Assembly (NCBI RefSeq): GCF_003952485.1
Contig: NZ_CP034447.1
Span: 4,292,501-4,356,500 of the forward strand
DNA length: 64,000 bases
Reading direction: 5' to 3'
Source: Mesorhizobium sp. M1E.F.Ca.ET.045.02.1.1
Lineage (GTDB): Bacteria; Pseudomonadota; Alphaproteobacteria; Rhizobiales; Rhizobiaceae
Shown here: piece by piece, positions 32,701 to 43,400 of the stretch
Position numbering within the stretch: position 1 is the first letter of the stretch
Layout of the letters: each line of letters starts with the position of its first letter
Program-made: the position numbers and the translations under genes
Notes under the pieces: generated by a model
What the model was told of the DNA's origin: nothing
Database searches by the model: none
Seen by the model: the letters and a program-made list of their open reading frames with translations, nothing else

Positions 32701-35270
32701 CTGAACTTCGCCGTTCCGCCTTGCGGCACCTCGCCGCCTTCGAAATCAGGGCGGATGCCGATCATGTCCTTCTCAGGATGGACGGCGATGTCGAGCGAGC
32801 GCTCGACGGCGCGGCCTCCGGCTTCGCGCATGCGCACGGTGACCTTGGCGTTGACCAGCTTGGTGGTCGAGGGCAGTTGGTCGATCGAAACCGGGAAGGT
32901 CGCCTTGCCGTCGTCGCCGACAAGGGGAAGGTTGGCTAAAGGCGTCACCGTCGGTTCGGCCGACTGCTCGTCTGCGAGGCCGAAGGTGAAGTCCTTGAAC
33001 CGGTCCCAACTGCTCGTGGTCGACAACGTCATCTCGCCTTCGAGCGCGAGGCCGGCGGCCGGCGCGCCGTAGAGGAAACGGCCGTCGACGCTGACATTGG
33101 CGGTCTCGTCCTGGGCGATCTCCTTCTTGTCGGCCGTCAGGTCGAACTCGATGCGATCCGGCACGAAATCCTCGACCAGGAACATCTGGCTCGCCACCGG
33201 CGCCTGCTTGGGGTCGGTAAAGATCGACACCGTCCAGGTGCCGCGCATGGCGTTGGGCTCGAGCGGCAGGTCCACCGCATGGCCGCCGGCGGAGGTGCCG
33301 TCGCTGACGACGCGGCGGTTCTCGACGCCGTCGGGACGGGTGAAGATGAAGGTCAGCGGCAGGTTCTCGACCGCCTTGGCGGCGCCGTCGCGGGCAAGGG
33401 CGGCGACATGCACATCCTCGCCGGCGCGGTAGATGCCGCGCTCGGTCCAGGCATAGACGTCGAGCGCGCCGGGCGCGGCGCGCCCCGCAACGCCGCGGTC
33501 CGACAGGTCGAAGCCGGCGCGGCCCATGTCGAGGAAGACGAAGTCGTTGTCGCCCTGCTTGGCCATCAGCACGGCCGGCACCATGCCACCTTCGCCGCGG
33601 GTGAGGCCAGGGTTGAAGACCGCGTGGCCCTCGGCGTCGGATGTCGCCGTGCCGAGGATCTCGTTGTTCTTTGCAAGCAGCGTCAGTTCGGCGCCGGCGA
33701 TCGGCTTGGCGGAGCCGAGCGAACGGGCAAACACGTTGAGGCCGTCCTGGCCGGTGTAGGTGGACAAGCCGATGTCGGAAACGACGAACCACTGGGTGGC
33801 GCGTGAGTTGTAGTCGTCGCTCTTGTCGTCGACCGGCTGCGCGGTCAGCACATAGACGCCAGGCTTGCGCTGCGGGATCGCCTCGTCCACCGGGAAGGAG
33901 GTGGTGACCTCCTTGTTGAGGTCGTTGGCGATGTCCAGCGTGCCTTCCCAGACGGGCTCGCCCATCTGGTCGGAAATGGTGGAAATGTCATAGCCGTCGA
34001 GCTGATGCAGGAACTGATAGCCGGACAGAAGCTGCGCCAGCGACCGGTCGCCGATGCGATAGAGCTTCATCTTGGCGGCGTTCATGTTGACGGTGACGAC
34101 CGGAATGCCGCGGCGGGCGCCGGCCGGCAGCACGAAGCTGTCGCCGGTGAAACGGGCGGACGGGGCGCGGTCCTGGACATAGATCGACAGCACGACCGGG
34201 GCGGCGATGGTCTCGCCGATCGCGGCCGGCAGGCCGGCACGGAAGGTCACGTCATAATGCTGGCCGTGTTCCAGTCCTTCGACGCAGATCTGCTTGTCCT
34301 TGGCCTCGACGGCCTTGGGCGCGGCATTGTCGACGGTGACGAACTGCGAATAGTCGACGCCGGTCTTGACCAGTTCCTCGGAAAACTGGGCGCAGATGCG
34401 CGGCGAAGAGGAATCGGCATCAACCGTGTGTTCGATAACGCGGAAACCCTTTCGCGCCTTGAGGTCGGCATAGTCGGCCTGCACGGCGGGCGAGTTCACC
34501 AGCGCAAGGCTTGCCTCATAGGCCTGGATGGCCGGCCGGAAGAGGTCGCGCTTGTCGAGGCCGGCGGCAAGCAGGGCCAGCGCCTCGGCGCGGGTCTTTG
34601 CGGTGCGCACCAGCTTATAGGCGTTGAAGGCGGCCGAGGTGACGTTTGCCGGCAAGGTCGATGGCTCCGAGGTGTTCGAAGCCGGCTGCACGCCGAGCGT
34701 TTCGCGCGCCAGCGCCAGCCAGAGCGCGCCGTCGTCCGGCAGGACGGACAGCGCGGCCTGGTATTTCTGCATGGCGAGACGATGGTCGCCGGTCAGCGCC
34801 GCCTGCTCGGCCGCGGCCTGGAGCGCTGCCAGCCCTTCAGTGGGCTTGTCATAGGCCGGATCGGTCAGCTTGTTGCGGAACTGCTGGGCCTGGTCGGCCA
34901 TCCAGTTGGGGAAGAAGGCAAGCGCAGGCGGGGCGCCGATATCGGGGTCGCCATCGACATTGGCGATCTTGCCGGCGACGGCGCCGCTGAACGGTTTCAA
35001 CTGGTTATAGTCGGATTTGAGAAAGCACCATTTGGCCTTGGTGTTGTAGGTGAAGGCGCGGCAGGCAGGGTCGCCGAGGCATGTAGTCTTGCACTGGTCG
35101 AGGCTGACATTCTGGTCCGACCTCAGGTCGAAGCCGAAATAGTCGGAATTGTCGGTCGTCACGATTCGCCGGGCTTCGGCCGCAAGTGCCGCGCCGCCCG
35201 ATGCGAGGAAGATGGGGGCGAAAAAGATAAGGAGAAGGAAAGAGAGACCACGAGCCGCGCGCATTGCCAT
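29778..35270 (-). CDS. Bacterial alpha-2-macroglobulin with N-terminal PAN/apple-like domain
   Basis: An 1830-residue exported protease trap. The signal peptide ends about residue 31 (GGAALA/AEARR) and lacks a lipobox, so the product should be soluble in the periplasm. Residues about 40-100 form a four-Cys PAN/apple-like module (DQCKTTCLGDPACRAFTYN ... KWCFLKSDYN). A tetratricopeptide-like helical stretch (AALTGDHRLAMQKYQAALSVLPDDGALW) follows, then MG beta domains. The thioester motif CAEQ is at Cys1382 (YPYGCAEQTTSRAMPLLY), within the alpha-alpha toroid. The start at 35270 has GGGAGGGTGAT just upstream. Its partner pbpC follows after 82 bases. Confidence 0.93.
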   Translation of the reverse strand: MAMRAARGLSFLLLIFFAPIFLASGGAALAAEARRIVTTDNSDYFGFDLRSDQNVSLDQCKTTCLGDPACRAFTYNTKAKWCFLKSDYNQLKPFSGAVAGKIANVDGDPDIGAPPALAFFPNWMADQAQQFRNKLTDPAYDKPTEGLAALQAAAEQAALTGDHRLAMQKYQAALSVLPDDGALWLALARETLGVQPASNTSEPSTLPANVTSAAFNAYKLVRTAKTRAEALALLAAGLDKRDLFRPAIQAYEASLALVNSPAVQADYADLKARKGFRVIEHTVDADSSSPRICAQFSEELVKTGVDYSQFVTVDNAAPKAVEAKDKQICVEGLEHGQHYDVTFRAGLPAAIGETIAAPVVLSIYVQDRAPSARFTGDSFVLPAGARRGIPVVTVNMNAAKMKLYRIGDRSLAQLLSGYQFLHQLDGYDISTISDQMGEPVWEGTLDIANDLNKEVTTSFPVDEAIPQRKPGVYVLTAQPVDDKSDDYNSRATQWFVVSDIGLSTYTGQDGLNVFARSLGSAKPIAGAELTLLAKNNEILGTATSDAEGHAVFNPGLTRGEGGMVPAVLMAKQGDNDFVFLDMGRAGFDLSDRGVAGRAAPGALDVYAWTERGIYRAGEDVHVAALARDGAAKAVENLPLTFIFTRPDGVENRRVVSDGTSAGGHAVDLPLEPNAMRGTWTVSIFTDPKQAPVASQMFLVEDFVPDRIEFDLTADKKEIAQDETANVSVDGRFLYGAPAAGLALEGEMTLSTTSSWDRFKDFTFGLADEQSAEPTVTPLANLPLVGDDGKATFPVSIDQLPSTTKLVNAKVTVRMREAGGRAVERSLDIAVHPEKDMIGIRPDFEGGEVPQGGTAKFSIIAVDPNGKREELKGAQWSLVKVERNYQWYRSNNSWNYEAVNLTKAVANGQIDLNAEGDATVSLPVDWGRYRLEVETADPDGPATSYEFDAGWYVASTTTETPDGLEIALDKDTYAAGEVAKLKVSPHFAGELLVTIGAEKLLKTVTASVPAGGSTVDIPVGDDWGAGAYVTATLFRPGDAEQSRMPARAIGVKWLTVDPGSKKLAVTLTPEKTAPRQQLSIPVAVNGAQPGSNAYVMVAAVDVGILNLTNYKAPDPEDWFFGQRMLGLEIRDLYGRLIDGSLGTTGKLRTGGDGANMQSQGSPPTEKLVAFFSGPVELDADGKARVDFDIPQFNGTVRVMAVAWTKEAVGHAETDVIVRDPVVITAGLPRFLAPGDAATMRLDIADTDGPAGDYKLSVATTGDLSTGDKPLPEKLTLTQGKRQTLSFPLIARTAGDASITVKLAHDSGTEVEQTLYLPVRPAQLPVTNRMVVDLKPNGGALRVDKELLAASVLDGASVSVGISQAAAFDVPSLLMSLDRYPYGCAEQTTSRAMPLLYVNDMATSIGMESDPELHGRIQDAVYKVLSYQAYSGSFGLWGPGSGDLWLDAYVSEFLTRAREQKYDVPAQAMNQALNNLQNSLGYDQDVQDRGSEIAYALYVLARNKKASIGDLRYYADTQLEAFSSPMAVAQLAASLALYGDTQRSEATFQTALRLAKASTEYDYYRSDYGSPLRDGAAMLALAAESKPVPSIVPQLIRLVGRERADARWTSTQDESWMLLAARALKEGNDSITLSVNGAPHSGGYSDRVSGSDLEGRPLTIANTGKTPLQAVVTAVAAPVEPLPAGGDGFTIDRTYYRLDGTEANVTEAKQNERYVVVLKVYEQNNWPSRLLITDLLPAGFEIDNPSLVSSAQLANFSWLAQTDAAHLEFRDDRFVAAFNPNEGDGDRNITLAYVVRAVTPGTFAHPAATVEDMYRPQYSARTASGMMEVKAE

Positions 35271-35546
35271 ATCACCCTCCCGACATTGCAGCGTCCGGGC
35301 ATGATCAAGCATCAAGCGGGCTTGTCAACGCCGGAACGCGGCAGGTTTTCAACCGGCCAACGGTTTCCATTCCGGCCAAAGGCCGGTATTTCGACAGAAC
35401 CTCTATGAGATGGATCACACATTCTTGCGAAGGTGCAAAAGGTGTGAATTCCAAGCCCGGTCCATTTCAGACAATTGGATTGTGGCCCCTTTACGAGCGT
35501 TTCAGAACTTCATTCCAATTTTAGTTTTGTCGACTAGGTTGAGTTA
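35271..35546. other. Divergent intergenic region between alpha-2-macroglobulin and tamA
   Basis: No gene or strong palindrome is visible. It is less GC-rich than its surroundings and must contain the divergent promoters for the two envelope operons, but I could not assign -35/-10 boxes with confidence. Confidence 0.4.
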
Positions 35547-37475
35547 ATGCCGGCGTGTGAAACGCAGATGTCAGGAGGGATCGCGCCAGGGCGCGGGCTT
35601 CCGCGCGTCCTGCTTTTGGCGTTTTTCTGCTCGGCCATGCTCGCCGGCGGAGCCCGGCCGGCGGCCGCCTTCGAGATATTCGGCATCAAGCTCTGGGGTT
35701 CATCCAAGGACGAGGACGCAGATATCGTCGATCCGCTGCGCTATTCGGTGACCATCGATGCGCCGGACGCCGACAAGGATCTGGTCGAGAAGCTCGAGAA
35801 CGCCTCGGCGCTCAAAAACGACGAGGAACATCCGGTGTCGGGGTCGCTCGGCCTGATGGCAAAGGCGCGCAGCGACCGCGAGCAGCTCGTTGCCGCCCTT
35901 TACGCCGACGCCCGCTACGAAGGCGTCGTCACCATCACCATCCAGGGCAAGTCCATAGACGAACTGCCGCCGGACGCCGAATTCACGGGGCCGCAGCCCA
36001 TCCCGGTGGTGGTCAGCATCGCCGCCGGGCCGAAATTCACGCTGGGCGACATCAGGCTGAAAGGCGACGCGGCCGGCCTGGCGAGCGCCGATTTCGGCTT
36101 GATCGCGGGCGGTGATGCCGGATCGGGAGCCGTGCTCAAGGGTGAGGCGGCAATCGTACGGGCGCTTAAGGAAGAGGGCAGGCCGCTCGCCAAGGTGACG
36201 GATCGCGAGATCGTCGCCGATCACGCAACCTCGACGCTCGACGTCACGCTGACCGTGGCGGCCGGCCCTGTCGCCGGCTATGGCGACACCATTGTCGAGG
36301 GCACGGAGAAGGTCGATCGCGACTTCACCGAATACATGACCGGTCTCAAGCGGGGTCAGCAATATTCGCCGCAAGAGATTGACGATGCTCGTGATCGGCT
36401 GCTCGGGCTCGAGGTTTTCAACAGCGTGACCATCAAGGAAGGCGACAGCCTCGATGGCCAGGGCAATATTCCGATCGACGTGCAGGTCAGCGAGCGCAAG
36501 CCGCGCTTTTTCGGCATTGGCGGGACATTTTCCAATACGGAAGGGCTGGGGCTCGAAGGCTATTGGGGCCATCGCAACCTATTCGGCCAGGCGGAGAAGC
36601 TGCGCATCGACGGCTCCATCAGCGGCATCGGCAGCAACAGCTTTTCCGCGCTGAACTACAATGCCGGCGTCATGTTCGAGAAACCGGGCGTGCTCGGGCC
36701 GACATCGAAGTTCTTCACCGGCATCAAGACGGTGTTCGAACACCCTGATGCCTATGACCATTTCTCGGTCAAGGGCAACATCGGCGTCTCCTACGACCTC
36801 GACAAGAGGCAGAGGGTCTCGGCGGAGTTCGCGCTCGACTATTCGCGGATCACCGACACCTTCGGCAAGCACACCTATCTGATCGCCAGTGTTCCGCTGC
36901 AATATGTCTATGACAGCCGCGACAACAAGCTCAATCCGACCAGGGGTTTCCGGGCGCTGGCCTATGCCGAGCCAAGCTACGATATCCTGAACGGTGCGAC
37001 CTTCCTCAAGCTGAAAGGCGAAGGCTCCGCCTACCAGTCGCTCGACACGGCGAGCAAATTCGTTCTCGCCGAACGCGCCACGCTCGGGTCCATCGTCGGC
37101 ACCGGCCTGCAGAATGTCCCGGCCGACCGGCGCTTCTATTCCGGCGGCGGCGGCTCGGTGCGCGGCTATGCCTATCAGGGCATCGGCCCGAAGGACATCG
37201 ACGGCCAGCCGATCGGCGGCCTGTCCTTCTTCGAGACCTCGGTCGAGATGCGCATTGCCATCACCGACACGATCGGCATCGTGCCTTTCGTCGATGCCGG
37301 CACGGTCTCGACGAAATCCTTTCCCGATTTCTCGGACGTCAAGGTCGGCGCCGGCGTCGGCTTGCGCTATCTTACGCCATTCGGACCGCTGCGCATCGAT
37401 GCCGCCGTGCCGCTCAACCGCGATCCGAGCGATCCGCATTTCGGCATCTATGCCGGCATCGGCCAGGCGTTCTGA
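35547..37475 (+). CDS. tamA: Outer membrane assembly factor TamA (Omp85 family)
   Basis: A 642-residue outer membrane protein with a signal peptide (VLLLAFFCSAMLAGGARPAAA) after a short n-region. POTRA-type periplasmic repeats cover about residues 40-300, for example AGYGDTIVEGTEKVDRDFTEYMTGLKR. The C-terminal Omp85 barrel has the conserved GSVRGYAYQGIGP loop motif and ends in a Phe (GIGQAF) as expected. Two ATG codons are possible (35547, 35568); neither has a strong box. It works with TamB in outer membrane and envelope biogenesis. The next gene starts two bases after its stop. Confidence 0.93.
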   Translation: MPACETQMSGGIAPGRGLPRVLLLAFFCSAMLAGGARPAAAFEIFGIKLWGSSKDEDADIVDPLRYSVTIDAPDADKDLVEKLENASALKNDEEHPVSGSLGLMAKARSDREQLVAALYADARYEGVVTITIQGKSIDELPPDAEFTGPQPIPVVVSIAAGPKFTLGDIRLKGDAAGLASADFGLIAGGDAGSGAVLKGEAAIVRALKEEGRPLAKVTDREIVADHATSTLDVTLTVAAGPVAGYGDTIVEGTEKVDRDFTEYMTGLKRGQQYSPQEIDDARDRLLGLEVFNSVTIKEGDSLDGQGNIPIDVQVSERKPRFFGIGGTFSNTEGLGLEGYWGHRNLFGQAEKLRIDGSISGIGSNSFSALNYNAGVMFEKPGVLGPTSKFFTGIKTVFEHPDAYDHFSVKGNIGVSYDLDKRQRVSAEFALDYSRITDTFGKHTYLIASVPLQYVYDSRDNKLNPTRGFRALAYAEPSYDILNGATFLKLKGEGSAYQSLDTASKFVLAERATLGSIVGTGLQNVPADRRFYSGGGGSVRGYAYQGIGPKDIDGQPIGGLSFFETSVEMRIAITDTIGIVPFVDAGTVSTKSFPDFSDVKVGAGVGLRYLTPFGPLRIDAAVPLNRDPSDPHFGIYAGIGQAF

Positions 37476-37477
37476 CG

Positions 37478-40400
37478 ATGAAGATCTTCTGGCGCATCCT
37501 TCGCATTTGCCTCTACGCGCTGCTCCTGCTGCTGGTGGCGGTGATTGGCGCGCTCGTCGTGTTGACCGGCACTGAAGGCGGCCGGCAAAATCTCGCCGGC
37601 CTGATTTCAAAAATGGCCTCGACCGAGGATCGCAAGGTCACCGTCAGCGGCATCGAAGGCATCTGGTCCGGCGCGCTGCGGCTGGATCACGTCGTGCTGG
37701 AGGATCGCGCCGGGCCTTGGCTGGTGGCGCGCAAGGTGGCGCTCGACTGGTCGCCGACGGCGCTCTTGTCACGCAATTTCAACGCCGACCGCATCGGAGC
37801 CGAGCGCATCGAGCTGGCGCGGCTGCCGCAAGCCAGCCAACAGCCGTCGCAAGGCGGCTCGACCAGCCTGCCGGTCTCGATCGACGTCAGAGAGATCGAC
37901 CTGCCGGAGATCGCGCTCGGGCAGCAGCTCGCGGGCAGCGGCATTGCCGAACTTGCCGCCAAGGGCTCGCTCAAGGCCGACCCATCGCCGCTGGCGGTCG
38001 AGACTGTGCTCAACGTCGCCCGCCACGACGGCAAGCAGGGCAATGTCGACGCCAAGATCCATTTCGCGCCGGCCGACAACAAGCTCGACCTCGATCTCAA
38101 GGCGTCGGAGCCAGCGGGCGGCATCATCGCCAACCTGCTCAAGCTGCCTGATGCGCCACCCGTCGACATCGTCGTTTCCGGAACCGGGCCACTCGCCAAT
38201 TGGAACGGCGTCGGCACCTTCGTCGTCGACCGCAAGATCGTCACCCAGCTTACCGGTCGCCACCAGTTGAGCGACAAGGGGCACTATATAGAAGCCAAGG
38301 GCGACGGCGAATTCGAGCGCTTCCTGCCGGAAAAGTTCAAGTCGCTCTTTGCAGGCAAGACGAGCTTCGACGTCGCCGGCACCGCCACCAACGCTGGCGG
38401 GGTCGATATCGAGCATGCCACCATAGAGAGCGGCGCCGTGCATGGCACGGCCACCGGCAATGTCGACCCGAAGGGCGCCAGCGACCTCGCCGTCGAGCTT
38501 TCGGCCAAGGACAAGCCTGTCACGATCGATGTCGGCAACAGCGCGGTGCCGATCCTGGTCGCGGTCGAGAAGGCGACCGCCCGCGCCTTTGGCGACGGCA
38601 AGGCGCCGATGGTCGATATCGGCACGTCGCTGGCCTCGATCGCCGTCGGCGGCACGCAGCTCAACAATGTGACGGGACAAATCCATTCCGACGGCTTCGA
38701 TGTCGAGAATCGCAGCGGCCCGGTCAGCGTGAAGCTCGCCGCCGCTGGCCTGAAGACCGACGTGGCGACGCTGGCGCCGTTGGTGACGGGCACGCTGGCG
38801 GCCGATCTTTCCGGTTCGATCAGCCGCGATAACGTCACCATCGACAAGGGCACGCTGCGCAGCGACGCGCTCAATGCTGCGCTGACGGCCGGTGTCTCGC
38901 TCGCCGATCTGTCGATGACGCTGAAGATGAATGCCGACGCCGTGTCCAAGGCTTTGCCGCCGCAGATCAGCTCGCTGCTTGGCGAACGGGTGAAATTCTC
39001 GGCCACCGCGACCCGCGATCCGCAAGGCGCCTTCGCTGCCAATTCGCTGGAACTCACCTCCGGCTCGCTCAGCGCCAGCGGCACCGCCAGCGCGCAAGGC
39101 TCGGATATCCAGGCCAATGTGAAAGGCACGCTGGGCGATGTCTCGGCGCTGTCGTCGCTCGCCGGCACGCCGCTTGCCGGCGGGGTCAATTTCGCGCTGA
39201 CCGCGAGCGGCCCGCGCTGGGCGCCGGACTTTTCGGTGTCGGCCGACAGCGCCAGCCTGACGGCGGCCGGCCGCACGGTGAAGGACATCAAGCTCTCGGC
39301 CAAGGGCAAGGCCGACATCGCCAACCCGCAGGCCGATGTTTCGCTGACGGGCAGCGTCGAGGAGCAGCCGCTCGACATCGGGGCTTCGCTGGTCACCGCC
39401 GACGGCAAGCGTTCGATCAGGGGGCTCAGCCTGGCGCTCGGCGACAACAAGGTTTCGGGCGATCTCGCGCTCGACGATCGGCTCCTGCCGCTCGGCACCC
39501 TGACGCTGGCCGTTTCCGACATCGCGCCGCTGGCGGCTCTCGGCGGGCAAAACGCGACCGGCGACATAAACGGCACGATCGCCTTCGCCAAGGATGGCGA
39601 GGCTCCGACCGTCACCGTCAATGCGGCGAGCACCTCGATCGCGCGCGGCGACCTGGCCGCGAAGACCATCACCGTCAACGCGCTGATCGCCAACTATCTC
39701 AAGGGGCCGGCGATCTCGGGCACGATCAAGGCCGACAGCGTGACTTCCGGCGCTACCGTGGTCAGCGGCATCGGCATCGATTTGAAGCGCGATGGCGACT
39801 GGACCAATTTTTCCGGCGGCGCGACGGCGTCGGGCATTCCGGCCACCGCGACCGGACGCGTGAAGATTGCCGGCGGCAAGACCAGCGTCGAGATCGCGTC
39901 AGGCGAAGCGACCGTGCGTGGCATCAAGGCGGCGATCGCGGAGCCTTCGAGCCTTTCGATCGCCGGCGGCATCACTACCGTCGAGAAACTCGCGCTCGAT
40001 CTCGGCGGTGGTTCGGTGGCTCTTTCGGGCAACGCTGGCCAAACCCTCGACCTGACGGCCAATTTCGCCAAGCTGCCGGCGGCGCTCGCCAATGATTTCG
40101 TGCCTGGCCTCGATGCAGCTGGAACGCTGGAAGGCACGGCGCATGTCACGGGTCCATCGTCCAACCCCGATGTGCGGTTCAACGCCAAACTCGCCGGCGC
40201 GGAAACCAGCCAGACACGCCAGGCGGGCCTTGGCCCGCTCAATCTCGATGTCGCCGGCAGCGCTTCGACGGCGGGCGGCCTCGTCATCGATCAGGCGACG
40301 CTTTCCGGCGACAAGATCTCGGGCAAGGCCGCCGGCACCATCAATCCGAACGGCGCCAGCGATTTCTCGCTCGATCTCGCCTCGAACGGGCCGAGCCTGC

Positions 40401-43400
40401 CGCTCAAATTCGGCACCGCCGAAAGCCCGGTCGAGCTGGAAATGCAGACTTTGTCGATGAAGGCCGCCGGGCAGGGCGCGACGCCGCGGCTCGACATCTC
40501 GGCCACGCTGCCCTCCGCCACGGCCAACCACATCAAGGTGGAAGGCCTGGCGCTCGCGCTGCATTCGGACGGCTTCGACGTCAAGAGCCGGACCGGACCG
40601 GTCTCCGGCACGGTCGCGGCCGACAAGATCGATCTCGACAATCCCACGGTTGCGCCGCTCGTCGCCGGCAAGGTCACGGCCAAGGTCGCCGGCAGCCTTG
40701 CCCCTGACGCCCTCACCATCAACAGCGGCTCGGCGACCAGCGGCGCGGTGGATGGCGCCTTCAACGGCCGGGTGTCGTTTGCCGACGGTTCCGTCGACTT
40801 CACCGTCAAGGCCGATGTGCTTTCGGCGGCGTTGCCGGCGGCAGCGCGCGGCGTGCTTGCCGAGCGCACGCAATTCAGCGCCACGACGCAGCGTGACGCC
40901 AAGGGCAATGTCAGCGTCGGGCCGGTGAAGGTCGCATCGGGCGCGTTCACCGCCGACGGGCAGGCAAGCATCGCCGACAACACGCTTAACGCTGCCATCA
41001 AAGGCGCGTTGGCGAACATTTCGCTGCTGTCCAAGGATGCCAAGGGCGCCATCACCTTCGCGCTCGACGCGCAGGGCGCCGCCGCGGCGCCGGATCTTTC
41101 GCTCACCGTGAACAGCGACCGGCTTTCGGTGGCGGCGCGCGAGATCACGGGCCTCAAGCTGACCGCGACCGGCAAGGCGGATGCCGCCAATCCGGCGGCC
41201 AATGTGCAACTGACCGGCAATGTCGCCGGGCAGCCGCTGCAGGGCAGTGCGGTGCTTGCCACCACCAATGGCAAGAGCGCGATCAACGGGCTTTTGCTGT
41301 CGCTGGGTCAGAACAAGATCTCCGGCGATCTCGCGCTCGACGAGGCATTCGTTCCGGTCGGCACCGTGTCGCTCGACTTGCCCGACATCGGACCGCTGGC
41401 GGCGCTGGCGCTGGAAAAGGCGGAAGGCGACGTGCGCGGCACGATCGCGTTCTCGAAGGCCGGCAATGGACCGAACGTTGCCGTCAAGGCAAGCACGGCG
41501 GCAATCAAGCGCGGCGATCTCTCGGCCAAGAACGTCGCCATCGATGCGCAGATCGCCAACTATCTGGCCGCGCCTGTCATAGCCGGCAAGATCCGCGCCG
41601 ACAATGTGATATCGGGCGGAACCACCGTCACCGGCATCGATGTCGACCTGAAGCGCGACGGCGACTGGACCGGGTTCTCCGGCGGCGCCACGGTCAAGAA
41701 CATTCCGGCAAAAGCGGCCGGCCGGGTGAAAGTGGCGAACGGCACGACAACCATCGAGCTGTCGTCCGGCCAGGCGACGGTGCAGGGCATCAAGGCGGCG
41801 ATCGCGCAGGCCTCGACCGTGACCATCGCCAACGGCGCGACGACGCTGGACAAGCTGGTGCTCAATCTCGGCGGCGGCACGGCGACGGTGACGGGCAAGG
41901 TCGGGCAAGCGCTGGACATCAATGCCAATCTGGCCAGGGTGCCGATGTCGCTCGCCAACAGTTTTTCGCCCGGCCTCGATGCGGCCGGCTCGATCTCGGG
42001 CACGGTCAAGGTTAGCGGCGCGCCGGCGAGCCCGTCGGTCGCCTTCAACGTGGACGCTTCCGGCGTGCAGACCTCGCAGACGCGCGGCGCCGGGCTCGGC
42101 GGCATGAACGTATCGTCGTCGGGAACCTTTGCCGGCAACAAGCTCGCCTTCGAGGCCAACATCAGCGACGGCGCCGGTCTTGGCCTGAAGGGCGGCGGCA
42201 CGGTTACGACCGCGGGCACGCCGGCCCTGGCGCTCGACTTCAACGGCAAGGTGCCGTTTTCCTTCCTCGCCGCCAAGCTCGCGGCGCAAGGCCTGGGGCT
42301 TACCGGCACGGCCAATGTGAACGTGCAGGTGCGCGGCCCGGCGTCCTCGCCGGTCATCGGAGGCACGGTGACCACCTCGGGCGCGCGCCTCGTCGACGCG
42401 CGCTCCGGGCTTGCCGTCAACGACATCGCGGCCGATGTCTCGATCGGCAGCGGCGTCGCCAGGATCAATCGCCTGACCGGCACATTGTCGACGCGCGGCA
42501 GCCTTTCGGCCAGCGGCACGGTCGGCATCAACCCGGCGCAAGGTTTTCCGGCCGACCTTTCGATCAAGCTGACCGACGGCCGCTATACCGACGGCAGGGT
42601 GGTGACCGCCAATCTCGGCGGCGACCTGACCATCAAGGGTCCGCTGGTCTCGGCGCCGGTGATCGCCGGCACCATCAATCTGGCCAAGACCGTCATCACC
42701 GTTCCGGAAAAGCTGCCGGGCTCGCTTTCGGCACTCGACGTCAAGCACAAGAATGCGCCGCGCGCCGTGCGGGCGCAGGACAGAGCGCTGAACCCGCCGA
42801 CATCCGGCGGCGGCAATGGCGGCAGCGGTCTTGTCCTCGACGTGAAGGTCAACGCGCCGAACCAGATATTCATCCAGGGCAGGGGCCTGGACGCCGAACT
42901 CGGCGGATCGCTGAAGCTGACCGGCCCGGCGTCCTCGCCGCAGGCGGTCGGCACCTTCACGCTGCAGCGGGGGCGGCTGACGATCCTCGCCAAGCGGCTG
43001 ACCTTCACCGAGGGCACGGTCGGGTTCCAGGGGTCGCTGGTGCCTTACCTCAACATGACGGCGACCACGACGACGAGCAGCGCCACCGTCACGATTGTTG
43101 TCTCCGGAGAGGCGACAAATCCCAAATTCAACTTCTCCTCGGTGCCGGCGCTCCCCGAGGACGAGGTGCTGGCGCAGCTCATCTTCGGCCGCTCGATGTC
43201 GAACCTCTCGCCGCTGCAGATCGCCCAGCTTGCCGATGCCGCCGCGCAATTGGCGGGCGCCGGCGGCTCGACATCGCTGCTCGACAATCTGCGCAGCGCC
43301 ATCGGCGTCGACGATCTCGACGTGACGACGGACGAGAAGGGCGGCACCGCGGTTTCCGCCGGCAAATACCTCAACGACCGCACCTATGTGACGATCCAGA

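Noticed and set aside
29511..32939. Very long plus-strand open frame (over 1100 codons) opposite the alpha-2-macroglobulin gene
   Set aside because: It is a mirror frame of a high-GC gene: Arg/Asp/His/Gly-rich, with no domain, signal peptide or ribosome binding site, while the minus strand encodes a clear family with thioester motif.
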